Shown piece by piece: positions 26,624 through 36,075 of a stretch of 64,000 nucleotides of DNA. The position numbers and the translations under genes are program-made. A model generated the notes under the pieces. That model saw only the letters and a program-made list of their open reading frames with translations. It had not been told where the DNA came from and made no database searches. Source of the stretch: Azospirillum thermophilum (lineage in GTDB: Bacteria; Pseudomonadota; Alphaproteobacteria; Azospirillales; Azospirillaceae). The stretch is from the NCBI RefSeq assembly GCF_003130795.1, contig NZ_CP029358.1:1-64000 (forward strand). The letters run 5' to 3'. The first letter of the stretch is position 1, and each line of letters opens with the position of its first letter.

Positions 26624-26938
26624 ATGTTAAATAATACAAGAGGCCAGCCGACCAGCGTTGGTGGGGGAAGGTGGACACGCAGCATCTGGCCCAGCTCAGC
26701 CATTCCAACTCGATGACGAAAATTGCCGCTTCGGGCGTAGAGCCAATAGATCGGTTCGTCGAACCTTCGCCCCGCAAACGGTCCCTTGCCTGCCAACCCC
26801 CAATCTGTCCGTCACCCCACGTTTACAATGGTTTCCCGAACATGTAGTTCGTCGGACGAGCTTTTGGGTGGGATGATCAATGACCGCTCCTGGCGCAAAA
26901 CAGCCTCCCCCAATCACCTCCCCCCTCCCCGCGGCGTC

Positions 26939-26967
26939 TTGACGCAGAAATAGTTTAAAGCTTAAAT
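26939..26967 (+). promoter_or_regulatory. sigma-70-like promoter (TTGACG-N17-TTAAAT)
   Basis: TTGACG at 26939-26944 and TTAAAT at 26962-26967 are 17 bases apart, about 80 bases upstream of the ligase start, in an AT-rich patch within GC-rich DNA. Confidence 0.4.
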
Positions 26968-27049
26968 ATCGAGACGTAGAATTTCCGCGCCTCAAGCGGC
27001 CCTCCCGGCCGGGGACGGGCCGGGCGCGAGGAAGGGAGGATCGTCCCGC

Positions 27050-28675
27050 ATGTTCGCCTCTGCCCACGTCGACAGCTTCGCCCGCGACCGCCTGCCGCCG
27101 CCGGACCTGTGGCCGGAGCTGTTGCTGGACAATCCCGACGTCACCTATCCGGAGCGGCTGAACTGCGTCGTCCGGCTGCTCGACGAGCGGATCGCCCAGG
27201 GCTGGGGCGGGCGGCCCTGCCTGTTCTCCCTCACCGAAGCCTGGACCTACGGCGAGCTGGCGGAGCGGGTGAACCGCATCGCCTCGGTGCTGGTCGGGCG
27301 GCTCGGGATGGTGCCGGGCAACCGGGTGCTGCTACGCGGGGCCAACACGCCGATGATGGTCGCCGCCTATCTCGCAGTGATGAAGGCCGGCGGCATCGCC
27401 GTCGCCACCATGCCCCTGCTGCGCGCCGGGGAGCTGGTGCTGCCGATCGAAAAGGCGGAGGTCGCCCTGGCGCTCTGCGACCACCGGCTGATGGAGGAGC
27501 TGGAGACGGCGCGGCACTCGGCGCCGCGGCTCGCCCGCATCGTCTCCTTCGGCAGCGCCGACGCGGAGCTGGAGCGGATGATGGCCGACGCCCCGCCCGA
27601 CTTCGCCGCCTGCGACACCGCGCAGGACGACGTCTGCCTGCTGGGCTTCACCTCCGGCACCACCGGCGGGCCGAAGGCGACCATGCATTTCCACCGCGAC
27701 GTGATGGCCATCGCCGACACCTACGGCCGGCATGTGCTGCGGGCGACGGCGGAGGACCGCTTCATCGGGTCGCCGCCGCTGGCCTTCACCTTCGGGCTCG
27801 GCGGGCTGGTGATCTTCCCGCTGGCGGTCGGCGCCTCCACCGTGCTGCTGGAACGGGTGGGGCCGGACGACCTGCTGGAGGCCATCGCGCGCTTCCGGGC
27901 GACCGTCCTGTTCACCGCCCCCACCGCCTATCGCGCCCTGCTGGCCCGCCGGGCGCCGGACGCGCTGAGGAGCCTGCGGCGCTGCGTCTCCGCCGGGGAG
28001 CATCTGCCGCTCGCCACCTTCACCGCCTGGACGGAGGTGACGGGCATCCCGCTGATGGACGGCATCGGCGCCACCGAAATGCTGCACATCTTCATCGGCA
28101 GCCCGCCGGACCGCATCCGGCCGGGATCGACCGGCCAGCCGGTGCCGGGATTCCAGGCGAAGATCGTCGATGACGAGGGGCGCGACTGCCCACCCGGCAC
28201 GCCCGGCAATCTGGTGGTGCGCGGGCCGACCGGCTGCCGCTATCTCGACGATCCGCGGCAGACGCGCTATGTGCGCGACGGCTGGAACTGGACCGGCGAC
28301 ACCTATGTCGCCGACGCCGATGGCTATTTCTGGTACCAGGCGCGCTCCGACGACATGATCGTCTCGGCCGGCTACAACATCGCCGGGCCGGAGGTGGAAC
28401 GCGCGCTGATGACCCATCCCGCCGTCGCCGAATGCGCCGTCATCGGCACGCCGGACCCCGACCGCGGCATGGTGGTGACCGCCTTCGTCGTCGCCGCTCC
28501 GGGCATCACCACCGGCGACGCGCTGGTCCGCAGCCTGCAGGACCATGTGAAGGCGCAGATCGCCCCCTACAAATACCCCCGCCGCATCGAGTTCCTCGAC
28601 GAGCTGCCCAAGACGCCGAGCGGCAAGCTGCAGCGCGTGGCGCTGCGCCGGCGATACGGGACGGCGCCGGGCTGA
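27050..28675 (+). CDS. AMP-dependent acyl/aryl-CoA ligase (2-aminobenzoate/benzoate-CoA ligase-like)
   Basis: A 541-residue ANL-family ligase that activates a carboxylate as acyl-AMP, then transfers it to CoA. The N-terminus MFASAHVDSFARDRLPPPDL and TYPERLNCVVRLLDE matches the 2-aminobenzoate/benzoate-CoA ligase branch. The P-loop is LGFTSGTTGGPKATMH near residue 200, the hinge region GWNWTGDTY near 415 and the C-terminal catalytic lysine in TPSGKLQR near 525. GGGAGG lies about 10 bases before ATG 27050. It stands alone, so the aromatic substrate is inferred only from family likeness. Confidence 0.87.
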   Translation: MFASAHVDSFARDRLPPPDLWPELLLDNPDVTYPERLNCVVRLLDERIAQGWGGRPCLFSLTEAWTYGELAERVNRIASVLVGRLGMVPGNRVLLRGANTPMMVAAYLAVMKAGGIAVATMPLLRAGELVLPIEKAEVALALCDHRLMEELETARHSAPRLARIVSFGSADAELERMMADAPPDFAACDTAQDDVCLLGFTSGTTGGPKATMHFHRDVMAIADTYGRHVLRATAEDRFIGSPPLAFTFGLGGLVIFPLAVGASTVLLERVGPDDLLEAIARFRATVLFTAPTAYRALLARRAPDALRSLRRCVSAGEHLPLATFTAWTEVTGIPLMDGIGATEMLHIFIGSPPDRIRPGSTGQPVPGFQAKIVDDEGRDCPPGTPGNLVVRGPTGCRYLDDPRQTRYVRDGWNWTGDTYVADADGYFWYQARSDDMIVSAGYNIAGPEVERALMTHPAVAECAVIGTPDPDRGMVVTAFVVAAPGITTGDALVRSLQDHVKAQIAPYKYPRRIEFLDELPKTPSGKLQRVALRRRYGTAPG

Positions 28676-28717
28676 AGAGGGGAGGGGGGAAAGGCGCCCT
28701 CCCCTGCTCCGGCCCCC

Positions 28718-30670
28718 CTACTCCGGTTTCGCCGAATCCTGCTTCGCGGCCAGGGCGGAGCCGCCGGCGACGAAGCGGCGGATGTCCTCGCGGGCGAAGG
28801 CGAAACGGCCCTTTGCCGGGTGGTTGTCGTCGAAATAGAGCGGCAGCCCGTCCTCGCCATAGCGGCAGGTGCCCTCGCCGCACAGCCGCCGCCACAGCGA
28901 CAGGCGGGCGTGCAGGCTCGCGCCGTTCTGCTCGATGGCCGCCAGCAGGCGGCGGTTGCGCTCCTGGTACTCGGCGGCGGTGAAGCCGCCGTCGATCGGG
29001 CGGTGCCAGGCGAGGCTGGCGGCCATGGCGCGCGGGGCGTTGTGGCGGGCGCCGGGAACCGGATCGGCCAGATGCACCCGCACCCCCTGCCCCGCCAGAT
29101 CGCGCAGGGTGCGGGCCACCGCCGCGTCGAGCACCGCCGCGGTGTCGGCGCCGCTGCCGTCGCTCTGCACCGTGTCGTGGTAATAGCCGGTCCAGAAGGC
29201 GGTCATCACGACGGTGCGGATGCCGGTCCGGCCGATCAGCGCCTTCACCGCCTCGGCCACCGCGTGGCAGGGCAGCGGGTAGTCGGCGCGGTGGATGCCG
29301 AACAGCGGAGCGCAGCCGTTGTAGCCGACGACCAGCGCCTTCCTGCCCGTGGCGCGCAGGGCCTCGTCATAGAGGTGCTGGAAGGCGATGGCGTGGGAAT
29401 CGCCCCAATAGAGCCAGGTCTCCTGCGCCTCGGGCGCGCCGATGACGCAGAGGCGCCCCTGCGCGATGTCCGCCGGCCTGCGGTCCTGGCAGGCGAGCGC
29501 TTCCGGATCGCGCATCCCGGCGACGGCGCTCACCTCCGCCACCTGCGGGGCGAAGCGGCCGGTCCAGCCGCCGGTCGTCAGGCCGTGGGCGCCGGCCAGG
29601 CAGGCCAGCAGCAGCGCCGCCGCCGCCCCGGCGAACACCCGGCGGCCGGGCAGCAGCGGAGCGCCGCGGCGGAAGGGCTGCTCGACATAGCGCCAGGACA
29701 GCACCGACAGCAGGACGGTCGCCGCGATGACGCCCGCGGTCTCCCACCCGGTCAGCGGCCGGAAGGCGAGATAGCCCGCGAAGACCAGCAGCGGCCAGTG
29801 CCAGAGATAGAGCGAGTAGGAAATCCGCCCGGTGAACACCATCGGCCGGGTGGAGAGCAGCCGGGCCGCCGCGGTGTCCCGGGTCCCGCTGTGGATCAGC
29901 AGGGCCGCCCCCAGGCAGGGATAGAGCGCGTTGATTCCGGGGAACTCCATGGCGCCGTGGAAGGTGAGGACGCTCCACCCGATCAGGCCGAGCCCGAGCA
30001 GCCCCGCCCCCTCGGCCAGGATGCGGCTGCGCAGCGGCGGCACCGCCCCCACCGCCAGCAGGGCGCCCAGCAGAAGCTCCCACGCCCGCGTCGGCGCGAG
30101 GAAGAAGGCGGCGTCCGGCTTGTGCGCCACCCCCCAGACGGCGAGCGCGAAGGAGGCCGCCAGCACCGGCAGCAGCGCGACGCTCCAGCGCCCTTTGGCG
30201 AAGCGCCAGACCAGCAGCAGGAGCAGCGGGAAGAGGATGTAGAACTGTTCCTCCACCGCCAGCGACCAGGTGTGGAGCAGCGGCTTGAACACCGCCTGAT
30301 CGTCGAAATAGCCGGACTGCCGCCAGAAGAAGATGTTGGAGACCGACAGCGCTGCGGCGACGACGCTGCCGGCGAACTCCCGGAAATCGTTGGGCAGCAG
30401 GATCGCCGCCGCGAGCAGCCAGGAGACCAGCAGCACGGCCGCCAGGGCCGGCAGGATGCGGCGCACCCGCCGCTCGTAGAAGGACAGCAGGGAAAAGCGG
30501 CCCTCCCGGATCTCCTCGGCGATCAGCGCGGTGATGAGGAAGCCGGAGATGACGAAGAACACGTCCACCCCGACGAAGCCGCCGCCGAACAGCGGAATGC
30601 CGGCGTGGGACAGAATGACCGGCACGACAGCGACGGTGCGCAGCCCGTCGACATCCCGTCTGTAGCGCAT
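28718..30670 (-). CDS. acyltransferase 3 (OafA/YrhL-like) with C-terminal SGNH domain
   Basis: A 650-residue membrane O-acyltransferase. ATG 30670 (MRYRRDVDGLRTVAVVPVIL) follows a GGGGAG site. Residues 1-350 form about ten TM helices with the family hallmarks RRDVDGLRT, GGGFVGVDVFFVISGFLI and HTWSLAVEEQFYILFP. The periplasmic SGNH part has LYWGDSHAIAFQHL (block I) and YFDDNHPAKGRFAF with the catalytic Asp-x-His. Such proteins acetylate lipopolysaccharide O-antigen, exopolysaccharide or peptidoglycan; target unknown. No glycan genes are adjacent. Confidence 0.92.
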   Translation of the reverse strand: MRYRRDVDGLRTVAVVPVILSHAGIPLFGGGFVGVDVFFVISGFLITALIAEEIREGRFSLLSFYERRVRRILPALAAVLLVSWLLAAAILLPNDFREFAGSVVAAALSVSNIFFWRQSGYFDDQAVFKPLLHTWSLAVEEQFYILFPLLLLLVWRFAKGRWSVALLPVLAASFALAVWGVAHKPDAAFFLAPTRAWELLLGALLAVGAVPPLRSRILAEGAGLLGLGLIGWSVLTFHGAMEFPGINALYPCLGAALLIHSGTRDTAAARLLSTRPMVFTGRISYSLYLWHWPLLVFAGYLAFRPLTGWETAGVIAATVLLSVLSWRYVEQPFRRGAPLLPGRRVFAGAAAALLLACLAGAHGLTTGGWTGRFAPQVAEVSAVAGMRDPEALACQDRRPADIAQGRLCVIGAPEAQETWLYWGDSHAIAFQHLYDEALRATGRKALVVGYNGCAPLFGIHRADYPLPCHAVAEAVKALIGRTGIRTVVMTAFWTGYYHDTVQSDGSGADTAAVLDAAVARTLRDLAGQGVRVHLADPVPGARHNAPRAMAASLAWHRPIDGGFTAAEYQERNRRLLAAIEQNGASLHARLSLWRRLCGEGTCRYGEDGLPLYFDDNHPAKGRFAFAREDIRRFVAGGSALAAKQDSAKPE

Positions 30671-30807
30671 CTCGCTCCCCCGGAACGGCTGATGATCGGC
30701 CGCATTGCCGCGATACGGCAAGGCACCCTCAGCTTGTGCGATCCGGGGCGGGCGCCGGGTGGCCGCGGACGGATATCATACCACCGCGCCCGCAGCCGGC
30801 GGCGGGG

Positions 30808-31590
30808 TTACGTCGCCCTGCCCGTCCGCACCACGGCGAGCGCCTGCCCGGCCGCGGCGCGCAGCATCATGCGGTCGCTCATCACCGCCATCAGGCGGTA
30901 GCCCATCTCCGACAGCTCCACCGCGCGTTCCGGGCTGTGGCAGAAGACGCTGGCGAACTTGCCCCTGGCCTTGCAGCAGGCGGCGACGTGGCGCAGCGCC
31001 TCCTGCACCGCCGGTCCCATCGGATCGAGGCCGGCGCCGTCCGACAGCGCGATCGACAGGTCGGCCGGCCCGACCAGCACGCCGTCGATCCCCGGCTCGT
31101 CCAGGATGGCGTCGACCGCCTGCAGCGCCGCCCGCGTCTCGATCATCGCGATGGCCAGCGAGAAGCCGTTGGCCTGCGCCACATAGTCGCCGACCGACAG
31201 GCCGGAGAGGAGCTGCGCCCGGTGCGGTCCCCAGCTCCGGCTGCCGAGCGGCGGGAACTTGACGAAGGAGGCGAAGCGGCGGGCATCCTCCACCGAATTG
31301 ATCATCGGCGCGATGACCGCGGCGGCCCCGGCATCGAGCGCGCGCGAGGCGGTGGCGAAGGCTTCCACCGGGACGCGGACGATGGACGGCCTGCCGAGCG
31401 CCGCGACGCCGGCGATCATCTGCGTCATGGTTTCGAAGCCGATCGGGCCGTGCTGCATGTCCAGCACGACGGCGTCGAACCCCTCCCCCGCCAGCAGTTC
31501 GGCGATGCCGGCGTCGGGCGTGCCGCACCAGGCGCTGAACAGCGGCTGGCCGGCGGCGAGCCGCCGCGCGAGATCCGCGATGACCGACAT
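30808..31590 (-). CDS. HpcH/HpaI-type class II pyruvate aldolase
   Basis: A 260-residue aldolase/citrate-lyase family enzyme. ATG 31590 (MSVIADLARRLAAGQ) is preceded by GGGAGG with seven bases spacing. Catalytic features are present: VVLDMQHGPIGFETM (His), GSRSWGPHRAQLL (Arg), metal ligand Glu in AMIETRAALQ and Asp in VLVGPADLSIALSDG. These enzymes cleave or form 4-hydroxy-2-oxoacids, yielding pyruvate or oxaloacetate, in aromatic or sugar-acid catabolism. It lies 137 bases from the acyltransferase and seems to be a single-gene unit. Confidence 0.88.
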   Translation of the reverse strand: MSVIADLARRLAAGQPLFSAWCGTPDAGIAELLAGEGFDAVVLDMQHGPIGFETMTQMIAGVAALGRPSIVRVPVEAFATASRALDAGAAAVIAPMINSVEDARRFASFVKFPPLGSRSWGPHRAQLLSGLSVGDYVAQANGFSLAIAMIETRAALQAVDAILDEPGIDGVLVGPADLSIALSDGAGLDPMGPAVQEALRHVAACCKARGKFASVFCHSPERAVELSEMGYRLMAVMSDRMMLRAAAGQALAVVRTGRAT

Positions 31591-31829
31591 GATGTTCCCT
31601 CCCCTTTTTGGTCGCCCGTTGGTCGCTTGACGTCCCATGGTGGGGGAGAGCGGGCGGGACGCTCAAGCGCAACCTGCCGCCCCCCACTTCTTCCCGCCCG
31701 GCGCGGCGCGTCGTCTGGCGGAAGCGGAAACCGCAATATCTTTCTTGCGAAACCGGTAGTTTTTCATTGACGCCCCGCCCCGCCCGCGCGCAGGGTCGCC
31801 GCGTCACCAGGGGACAACAGGGGGCCGCC

Positions 31830-32846
31830 ATGGCGGAGAAGATGAGCGGGGCCGAGCTGCGCGCCTATCGCGAGAACCGGCAACTGGATCAGGCGGGGCT
31901 GGCCGCCTGGCTGAACGAGCGGCTGAACCGCCGCTATGACCGCAACAAGGTCAGCGCCTGGGAGACGGGCAGCACGCCGATCCCCGACCTGGTCAGCACG
32001 GTGGTGCGCGACGCCCTGACCAGCCGCAGCCGCCCGTCGTCGGGTCCGGCGCGCATCGTCGCCTTCGCCAACCAGAAGGGCGGCGTCGCCAAGACGACGA
32101 GCGCGCTCAACACGGCGATCCTGCTGGCCCAGCGCGGCAAGCGCGTGCTGCTGGTCGACTGCGATCCGCAGGGCAGCGCCACGCTGCATCTGGGCGAAAA
32201 GCCGCTGAAGCTGGACGAGCAGGGCAAGACGCTGACCTGGCTGCTGACCCGCGACACCCCGACCGCCGAGGCCATCGTGCCGGTGTGCGACGGCCAGTTC
32301 GACCTGATCCCCAGCAGCATCTCGCTGGCCGAGGCCGAGGCGTCGCTGGTCACCAATCCGCTGGCCGGCGGCGTGCTGCAGGGCAAGCTGGAGGAGGTGG
32401 TCGACCGCTACGACGTGCTGCTGCTCGATTGCCCGCCGAACCTCGGCTATATCTCGGTCACCGCACTCGCCGCGGCGGATGCGCTGATCGTGCCCTGCCA
32501 GACGGAGGGGCTGGCCTATGCCGGCATCGCCAGCCTGTTCAGCACGGTGGACAAGGTGCGCCGTTTCGCCAAGAAGAACATCCGGCTGCTCGGCATCCTC
32601 CCTACCCTCTACAATGCGCGCCGCATCGCCGACCAGGAGGTTCTCGGCCGGCTGCAGCGTCAGGCGGAGAAGCTGAACGTGCGGCTGTTCACGCCGGTGC
32701 GCGACGCCGCCGACTACGGCAAGTCGTTCCTCGCCGGGCGGCCGGTGCTGGAACTGAACCCCAAGGCCGCGGGGGCCGAAAGCTATGCGGAGATCGCCGA
32801 CGCGATCATCGCCCTGACCGTGGAGACGCAGAATGCCGCCGCGTAA
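31830..32846 (+). CDS. parA: ParA-family partition ATPase with N-terminal HTH
   Basis: A 338-residue type Ia partition ATPase. I chose ATG 31830 (MAEKMSGAELRAYRENRQLD) by domain start; the frame is open upstream to 31608. Residues 1-65 form an XRE-like HTH (LAAWLNERLNRRYDRNKVSA, WETGSTPIP), which in type Ia ParA mediates operon autorepression. Then come the deviant Walker A QKGGVAKTT near residue 83, VDCDPQGSATLHLG and the Walker B strand VLLLDCPPN. It overlaps parB by 14 bases. Together with parB and the nearby palindromes it would segregate this replicon. Confidence 0.95.
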   Translation: MAEKMSGAELRAYRENRQLDQAGLAAWLNERLNRRYDRNKVSAWETGSTPIPDLVSTVVRDALTSRSRPSSGPARIVAFANQKGGVAKTTSALNTAILLAQRGKRVLLVDCDPQGSATLHLGEKPLKLDEQGKTLTWLLTRDTPTAEAIVPVCDGQFDLIPSSISLAEAEASLVTNPLAGGVLQGKLEEVVDRYDVLLLDCPPNLGYISVTALAAADALIVPCQTEGLAYAGIASLFSTVDKVRRFAKKNIRLLGILPTLYNARRIADQEVLGRLQRQAEKLNVRLFTPVRDAADYGKSFLAGRPVLELNPKAAGAESYAEIADAIIALTVETQNAAA

Positions 32847-33672
32847 GCTGAACACCGCCAACCTGGACGAGGTGGACGATCTGGTGAAGCAGACCGCCGA
32901 TGCGGTCAGCCTGTTCGCCGACGACGACGGCGACTTCCTCAAGGTCGTCGCGCTCGACCTCATCGACCCGAACCCGAACCAGCCGCGCCGCAGCTTCGAT
33001 CCGGCCGACCTCGACGACCTCGCCCGCTCGATCGCCGCCGTCGGGGTGATCCAGCCGATCCTGGTGACGCGCGTCGGCGACCGCTATCAACTGATCGCCG
33101 GCGAACGGCGCGTGCGGGCGAGCCGGCTGGCCGGCAAGACGAGCATCAAGGCGGTCGTCACCCGCAGCGCCAGCCCGTCGGTGGTGGCGCTGGTCGAGAA
33201 CATCCAGCGCGCCGACCTCAACGCGCTGGAACTGGCGGCCGGCGTGCGCTCCATGCTCGACCATCATGCGACCCAACGCGAGGTGGCCCGTCTGCTCGGC
33301 AAGTCCGACAGCTTCGTGTCGCGGGCGCTCAAGCTGCTCGACCTGCCGGCGGCGATCCTGGAGGAGTATCCGGAGCAGTCCGGGCAAGTGTCGATCAACG
33401 CCATGTTCGAGATCGCCGAGGCGCCGCGGGCTCTGCAGGGCGAGCTGTGGCAGCGCGCCAAGGAGGGGGCGCCGATCAAGGCCCTGCGCGCCGTCCGCCG
33501 TGATACCGCCCCGCCGCCACGCTCCACCACGCCGGCGCCGATCCTGCGCACGCTGCCCAAGGTGGCGAAGGGGCTGGCGGCACTGGACGCGGCGGCGCTG
33601 AACGAGGCGGAGGTCGATGCGTTGCAGGCGCTGCGCGACCAGATCGACGCGCTGCTGCGCCATCGCCGCTGA
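32833..33672 (+). CDS. parB: ParB-family centromere-binding protein
   Basis: A 279-residue partition protein with the ParB/Srx CTPase domain: LIDPNPNQPRRSFDPADLDD, GERRVRAS, ALVENIQRADLNALE. It is followed by the HTH LGKSDSFVSRALKLLDLPAA near residue 165 and a C-terminal dimerisation tail. The gene starts inside parA (14-base overlap) and ends just before a pair of identical 16-bp palindromes, the likely binding sites. Confidence 0.95.
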   Translation: MPPRKLNTANLDEVDDLVKQTADAVSLFADDDGDFLKVVALDLIDPNPNQPRRSFDPADLDDLARSIAAVGVIQPILVTRVGDRYQLIAGERRVRASRLAGKTSIKAVVTRSASPSVVALVENIQRADLNALELAAGVRSMLDHHATQREVARLLGKSDSFVSRALKLLDLPAAILEEYPEQSGQVSINAMFEIAEAPRALQGELWQRAKEGAPIKALRAVRRDTAPPPRSTTPAPILRTLPKVAKGLAALDAAALNEAEVDALQALRDQIDALLRHRR

Positions 33673-33677
33673 GGCGG

Positions 33678-33693
33678 TTTGCGACGTCGCAAA
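33678..33693. promoter_or_regulatory. candidate parS centromere site, copy 1 (TTTGCGACGTCGCAAA)
   Basis: A perfect 16-bp palindrome five bases after the parB stop codon, identical to 33789-33804. Its length and symmetry match ParB sites of other replicons, although the sequence differs from the chromosomal consensus TGTTTCACGTGAAACA. Assignment by position and repetition. Confidence 0.65.
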
Positions 33694-33724
33694 AGTTCCC
33701 GGTCGCGGACCAAGCCCCCTGGAC

Positions 33725-33766
33725 AACGAAAAAGGCCCCTGCCGGATCGCAGGGGCCTTTTTCGTT
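33725..33766. terminator. bidirectional intrinsic terminator after parB
   Basis: A perfect 18-bp stem, AACGAAAAAGGCCCCTGC against GCAGGGGCCTTTTTCGTT, around a 6-base loop, with A- and T-tracts on the two sides. It can stop parAB transcripts and those from the convergent marC gene. Confidence 0.9.
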
Positions 33767-33788
33767 GCTGCTGTTCCAGGCAGCCCTT

Positions 33789-33804
33789 TTTGCGACGTCG
33801 CAAA
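33789..33804. promoter_or_regulatory. candidate parS centromere site, copy 2 (TTTGCGACGTCGCAAA)
   Basis: Identical to the palindrome at 33678-33693, 111 bases apart start to start, with the terminator between them. No third copy was seen in the window. Confidence 0.65.
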
Positions 33805-33812
33805 GACGCCCG

Positions 33813-34469
33813 TCAGCGCTCCAACTGGCCGAACAGCGGGGCGAAGCCGTCGAGCAGGCCGGTCAGCAGGATCTGCACGCCGACGCAGAACAGCAGGAAG
33901 GCGAACAGCCGCGTCATCACCCGTGCGCGCGTCGGGCCGAGCAGGGCGACCAGCCGGTCGGCCGAGCGGTAGGACAGCCAGATCAGCAGGGCGATGGCGA
34001 TGGCCGCCGCCGACATGCCGATGAAGAAGGGACCGATGTTGGGACCGCTCGCCGGCCGGGTGGCGCCGAGCGCGATGGCGACGGAGATGGTGCCGGGCCC
34101 GGTGGTGAAGGGGATGGTCAGCGGGAAGAAGGCCGATTCCGACACATCCTCCGCCGGGGCCGCCTGTTCCTGCTTTTTCTGTTCGTGCGCCTCGGGGGCG
34201 GTCAGCAGGGCCCAGGCACGCTCGGCGACGACGAAGCCGCCGGCGATCCGCAGCGCCGCCAGCGAAATGCCGAAGAAGTTGAGGACATAGGCCCCGGCCC
34301 ACAGCGCCGTCAGCATGACCACCGCGGAATAGGCGGCGACCAGACCGGCGAGCCGCGCCCGCTCCCGCGCGCTGCGGCCGGTGGTGACCTGACTGAAGAT
34401 CAGTGCCATGGCGATCGGATTGACGATCGAAAACAGGGCAGGGAAGGCGAGGAGGAAACTGTCGAACAT
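33813..34469 (-). CDS. marC: MarC family (UPF0056) inner-membrane protein
   Basis: A membrane protein of about 218 residues with six hydrophobic segments. It begins MFDSFLLAFPALFSIVNPIA, the typical MarC N-terminus, and has the family's FFPLTIPFTTGPGTISVAIA after a charged loop with Glu/Lys/Gln. Despite the name, E. coli MarC is not required for antibiotic resistance and its role is unknown. ATG 34469 is used because it matches the family start; the frame is open to 34538. It is convergent with parB across the terminator. Confidence 0.88.
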   Translation of the reverse strand: MFDSFLLAFPALFSIVNPIAMALIFSQVTTGRSARERARLAGLVAAYSAVVMLTALWAGAYVLNFFGISLAALRIAGGFVVAERAWALLTAPEAHEQKKQEQAAPAEDVSESAFFPLTIPFTTGPGTISVAIALGATRPASGPNIGPFFIGMSAAAIAIALLIWLSYRSADRLVALLGPTRARVMTRLFAFLLFCVGVQILLTGLLDGFAPLFGQLER

Positions 34470-34562
34470 TTGGCCCCGGGGGCTGTGGAGGACCTCCCTG
34501 ATACTCCCGAGCCCAACCGCTGGCAAGGCAGTGGGCATACCACTTGCTCGCGGCCCCGTCGC

Positions 34563-35183
34563 TTACGGCATGCGGCGCACGGCGCCGGCGGTCAGGCGGT
34601 GGACGGTGCCGCGCGGCGGCAGGGGGCCGGCCCCCTGCCCGGCCATGGCGACGGCGGCCAGACGCTCGGCCAAGGCCCGCTCACCGGCACAGGCCTCCTC
34701 GCACAGGCTGCGCATCTCGGCGATGCTCGGCCGCCATTTGCGGGAGCGCCGCCACAGCCTCGCCGCCTGATCGATCGCCCAGGCGGGAAACTCGCCGAGG
34801 TCCTCCGCCCAGTCCATCGCGACCAATTGCTCCACATCCGGTCCCAGGCTCTTGGCCGGATAATGGCTGAGCAGCGCCAGGATCCGCGCCAGCAGATGGT
34901 TCGCAGCGGCCGGCGCCAGCACCGTGGCGTTCAGATCGTCGAGCGAGCGCCGGGCCATCGCCGCCTCGCGCGCCGTCACGTCGGCCGGCGGCACCCAGAC
35001 CTCGGCCACGCCGGTGAAGCCGTCATCGGCGAAGCGGCTGCGCCGTTCGATATGCCCGGCGTCCAGGATGCGGCGGAGCGGGTCGGGCAGGGCATCCTGC
35101 AACAGGCGCCGCCGGTCCGCCGGAGCCATCGCCGGATCGAAGGGCAGGGGGGAGCGGTCGGGAAAGGGCTGGATGTTGATCAC
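34563..35183 (-). CDS. replication-region protein of unknown function
   Basis: A protein of about 206 residues starting at GTG 35183 (VINIQPFPDRSPLPF), with GGAG six bases upstream. GC-rich third positions confirm the frame from this point. It is mostly helical and charged (RRRLLQDALPDPLRRILDAG, LNATVLAPAAANHLLARILA, WRRSRKWRPSIAEMRSLCEE). No family recognised. It follows the HTH gene on the same strand with a probable GTGA stop/start overlap, and both read away from the iteron array, so a role in replication or its control is inferred. Confidence 0.65.
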   Translation of the reverse strand: MINIQPFPDRSPLPFDPAMAPADRRRLLQDALPDPLRRILDAGHIERRSRFADDGFTGVAEVWVPPADVTAREAAMARRSLDDLNATVLAPAAANHLLARILALLSHYPAKSLGPDVEQLVAMDWAEDLGEFPAWAIDQAARLWRRSRKWRPSIAEMRSLCEEACAGERALAERLAAVAMAGQGAGPLPPRGTVHRLTAGAVRRMP

Positions 35184-36015
35184 GGCTGGCTCCAGGTGGG
35201 GGTGGCGGGCGGGGCAGGGGGGCGGCATCGAGCCGCGCGGCGACGGCGGCCCAGGCGGCCAGACGCTGTTCGGCCTCCGGCTTGCGGCACGAGGGGCGGG
35301 CGGAGGAGTGTGGACGTCCGGCGCGAACCGGCGCCTTGCCCGCCTGAACGTCCTGCAGCAGCCAGGCCCGCCACGCAGCGCCGATGTCACGGTAGCGGTA
35401 GCCATGGGCCTGGCAGCGGCGCACGAACAGTTCGGCATGAGCGTCGAGGTCGATCGGCTGGCCGGGAAAGCGCTCGGCGGCCCAGGCGCGATCCCCGGCG
35501 GCAGGCTGCCAGTCGGCGGGGACTTCGGCAGCCGGCTGCGTCCGTTCCCGGGCATCCTCGCCATCCGTGGAATGCCCCTCGCGCCCGCGCCCCTGGAGCG
35601 AGTCCGGAGTCTGTTCTGGTTGATGCTGTTCCTGACTCGCCGGCGGACAGGGGATGTGCGTGGACGAGTCAGGGCTGTCGGCGGCCGGCACAGCCCCGTC
35701 CGGCGTCAGCCGCAGACGGTAACGGCAGGTCAGCCGCCCGCCGGTGGAGGAACTGCGGTGCTCGATCGTCACCAGCCCGGCGGCTTCGAGGCGGGAGAGG
35801 ATGCGGTTGACGGTCGGCCGGCTGCGCTTCAGCTTCGCCGCCAGCGTCGCCTGCGACGGCCAGCATACCCCGGCCTCGTCGGCATAGGTGCTCAAGGCGG
35901 CCAGCACGGCGAAGCCGTCGGCATCGAGATCGGGATGATCCAGCCACCAGGCGGGAATCCGTCCCCACCGGGCGTTGCCGCCCGCCGCCGAAGGGTCCTG
36001 TTGGGTCGCGCTCAT
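35180..36015 (-). CDS. helix-turn-helix DNA-binding protein next to the origin (probable -1 frameshift near its 3' end)
   Basis: ATG 36015 (MSATQQDPSAAGGNARWGRI) begins a protein with a winged-HTH domain in residues about 25-110: WWLDHPDLDADGFAVLAALS, YADEAGVCWPSQATLAAKLK, RSRPTVNRILSRLEAAGLV. This HTH_36-like arrangement is common in plasmid replication proteins. The frame stays open to 35023, running 160 bases into the next gene. If one C is missing from the six-base run at 35217-35222, it instead ends APPATPTWSQP at a TGA (35180-35182) overlapping the next gene's GTG, giving 278 residues. I prefer that reading. Confidence 0.7.
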
Positions 36016-36075
36016 TCCTCTGCCTCCACACGCAAGTGCGGGCAGGATTCGAAAGCCGGCGGCGGAATGTCGAAT

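Larger units (their letters stand above)
26572..27049. other. island boundary and promoter region of the ligase gene
   Basis: A 478-base non-coding stretch. AT-rich island sequence ends near 26640 and GC-rich sequence resumes. The middle part (26650-26880) shows no convincing gene. A TTGACG-N17-TTAAAT promoter for the downstream ligase lies at 26939-26967. No attachment-site repeat or tRNA was seen at the boundary. Confidence 0.5.
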
